Shown one piece after another: positions 62,887-64,000 of a stretch of DNA of 64,000 nt. The notes under the pieces were generated by a model, which was given only the letters and a program-made list of their open reading frames with translations, was not told where the DNA came from and made no database searches. A program made the translations under genes and the position numbers. Location of the stretch: positions 1-64,000 of the forward strand of contig NZ_BMVL01000016.1 in the NCBI RefSeq assembly GCF_014650695.1, written 5' to 3'. This stretch comes from Streptomyces avidinii (GTDB lineage Bacteria > Actinomycetota > Actinomycetes > Streptomycetales > Streptomycetaceae). Each line of letters begins with the position of its first letter. The first letter of the stretch is position 1.

Positions 62887-64000
62887 CTAGCTGTCGAAGC
62901 CGAGGCCGAAGCGGTCCAGCGTCTTGAGCCACAGGTTCCGGTGTCCGCCGCGGGCGTCCGCGCGGGCCAGCGACCACTTGGTGAGCGCGATCCCGGTCCA
63001 TGCGAAGGGCTCGGGCGGGAACGGCATCGGCTTGGACTTCACCATCTCCAGCTGCGTGCGCTCGGTGGAGAGCCCGTCGAGCAGGTCCAGCATCACGTCC
63101 GCGCCGAACCGGGTGGCCCCCACCCCGAGGCCGGTGTAGCCGGCCGCGTACGCCACCTTCCCCCTGTGGGCGGTGCCGAAGAAGGCGGAGAAGCGCGAGC
63201 AGGTGTCGATCGCGCCGCCCCAGGCGTGGCTGAACTTCAGCCCCTCCAGCTGCGGGAAGGCGGTGAAGAAGTGCTCCGCGAGCTTGAGGTAGGTCTCGGG
63301 GCGGTGGTCGTACTCGGAGTCGAGCTTCCCCCGGTAGGGGTAGATCGCGTCGTAGCCGCCCCACAGGATCCGGTTGTCGCGGGTGATCCGGAAGTAGTGG
63401 AACTGGTTGGCGCTGTCGCCGAGCCCCTGCCGCCTCTTCCAGCCGATGGACGCGAGCTGGGCCTCGTCGAGCGGCTCGCTCATCAGTGCGTAGTCGTAGA
63501 CCGGGACGGTGAACGGGCGGACCCGGCGGACCAGCGAGGGGAAGATGTTGGTGCCCAGGGCGACCCGGCGGGCGAGGATCGTGCCGTAGGGGGTGGTCAC
63601 GGTCATCCCGGAGCCGGCCGCGGCCAGCTTGAGGCCGCGGGTGTTCTCGTAGATCCGTACCCCGAGCTCCAGGCAGGCCCGCTTGAGGCCCCAGGCCAGC
63701 TTCGCCGGGTTGAGCATGGCGACTCCGTCGCGGTCCCAGAGGCCCGCGAGGAAGGTCGGCGAGTCGACCTCGGCGCGCACCGCCTCGCCGTCCAGCCATT
63801 CGGAGCCGTCGGCGAGGCCCTGGCGCAGCGCCTCCTCGTGCAGTTCGCGCAGTTCCTCGACCTGGTGCGGTTCGGTGGCGACGTCGATCTCGCCGGTCCG
63901 CTCGAAGTCGCAGTCGATGCCGTAGCGGGCGACGGCCTCCTCGATGGCGTCGAGGTTGCGGGCGCCCAGCTCCTCCAGCCTGGCCAGCTCACCGGGCCAG
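62887..64000 (-). CDS. FAD-dependent amine/amino-acid oxidase (PuuB-like), 5' end missing
   Basis: The gene runs off the right edge of the window, so the N-terminal FAD-binding GxGxxG motif is not visible. The 371 residues present match the DAO family, including EVDSPTFLAGLWDRDGVAMLNPAKL, YDYALMSEPL, FHYFRITRDNRILWGGYDA and the C-terminal FAD contact GYTGLGVGATRFGADVMLDLL. These are typical of gamma-glutamylputrescine or related amine oxidases. Its position near gabT and a PucR gene fits putrescine breakdown to GABA. The upstream ribosome binding site cannot be judged. Confidence 0.85.
   Translation of the reverse strand, partial: WPGELARLEELGARNLDAIEEAVARYGIDCDFERTGEIDVATEPHQVEELRELHEEALRQGLADGSEWLDGEAVRAEVDSPTFLAGLWDRDGVAMLNPAKLAWGLKRACLELGVRIYENTRGLKLAAAGSGMTVTTPYGTILARRVALGTNIFPSLVRRVRPFTVPVYDYALMSEPLDEAQLASIGWKRRQGLGDSANQFHYFRITRDNRILWGGYDAIYPYRGKLDSEYDHRPETYLKLAEHFFTAFPQLEGLKFSHAWGGAIDTCSRFSAFFGTAHRGKVAYAAGYTGLGVGATRFGADVMLDLLDGLSTERTQLEMVKSKPMPFPPEPFAWTGIALTKWSLARADARGGHRNLWLKTLDRFGLGFDS

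Overview
The window is a very GC-rich, gene-dense piece of an actinobacterial chromosome. The order of its core genes (rnj, dapA, thyX, dapB, M16 peptidase, pnp, rpsO, a type VII secretion locus, ribF, truB, rbfA, infB, nusA, rimP, proS, ispG, M50 protease, dxr, gabT) is that of the Streptomyces core chromosome, as I recall it from S. coelicolor between about SCO5745 and SCO5671. GTG and TTG starts are common, stop-start overlaps are frequent, and inverted-repeat terminators without long T tracts separate convergent units. I saw no rRNA, tRNA, CRISPR array, insertion sequence or prophage.

Layout. 1-313: AT-richer intergenic DNA with two imperfect copies of a 32-bp motif. 314-10517, mostly minus strand: RNase J, dapA, thyX, dapB, an M16 peptidase, pnp and rpsO, with two small membrane proteins on the plus strand. 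10701-25516: a complete type VII (ESX) secretion locus, with eccD, eccC, a DUF397 gene, the EsxB/EsxA substrates, mycosin, eccB, eccE, a helper of unknown function and an EspI-like Pro/Ala-rich MinD-type ATPase. It has no EccA, PE/PPE or EspG. 25600-38070, minus strand: ribF, a 1333-residue trypsin-fold plus STAND-like NTPase protein, then truB, rbfA, DUF503, infB, ylxR, nusA and rimP, the classic translation and transcription-factor operon with one unrelated large gene inside it. 38237-41161, plus strand: a lipoprotein, a ferritin-like DUF4439 protein, a kinase-fold protein lacking its catalytic residues, and a slipin. 41288-48578, minus: proS, two GNAT proteins and the MEP-pathway set ispG / M50 protease / dxr. 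48600-64000: a gene interrupted by an in-frame TAG, an acyl-CoA dehydrogenase, an aldehyde dehydrogenase, a PucR regulator, a membrane FtsK/TraD-like ATPase, gabT, a PAP2 phosphatase, a GH18 chitinase with a DasR-type operator, a small unknown protein, and a truncated FAD amine oxidase.

How the genes work together. RNase J, PNPase and S15 belong to RNA decay and ribosome assembly, and the rpsO-pnp region carries several strong hairpins that could control pnp. dapA and dapB feed lysine and peptidoglycan. The esx genes have their own promoter, while the membrane complex (EccB/C/D/E) and mycosin surround them. The aldehyde dehydrogenase, PucR protein, gabT and amine oxidase fit putrescine/GABA catabolism. 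The parts I consider most worth a second look are the degenerate trypsin-STAND protein at 26684-30685, the internal amber stop at 48831, the UUCG hairpin at the pnp/M16 junction, the degenerate kinase at 39251, and the repeat-rich leader of infB.
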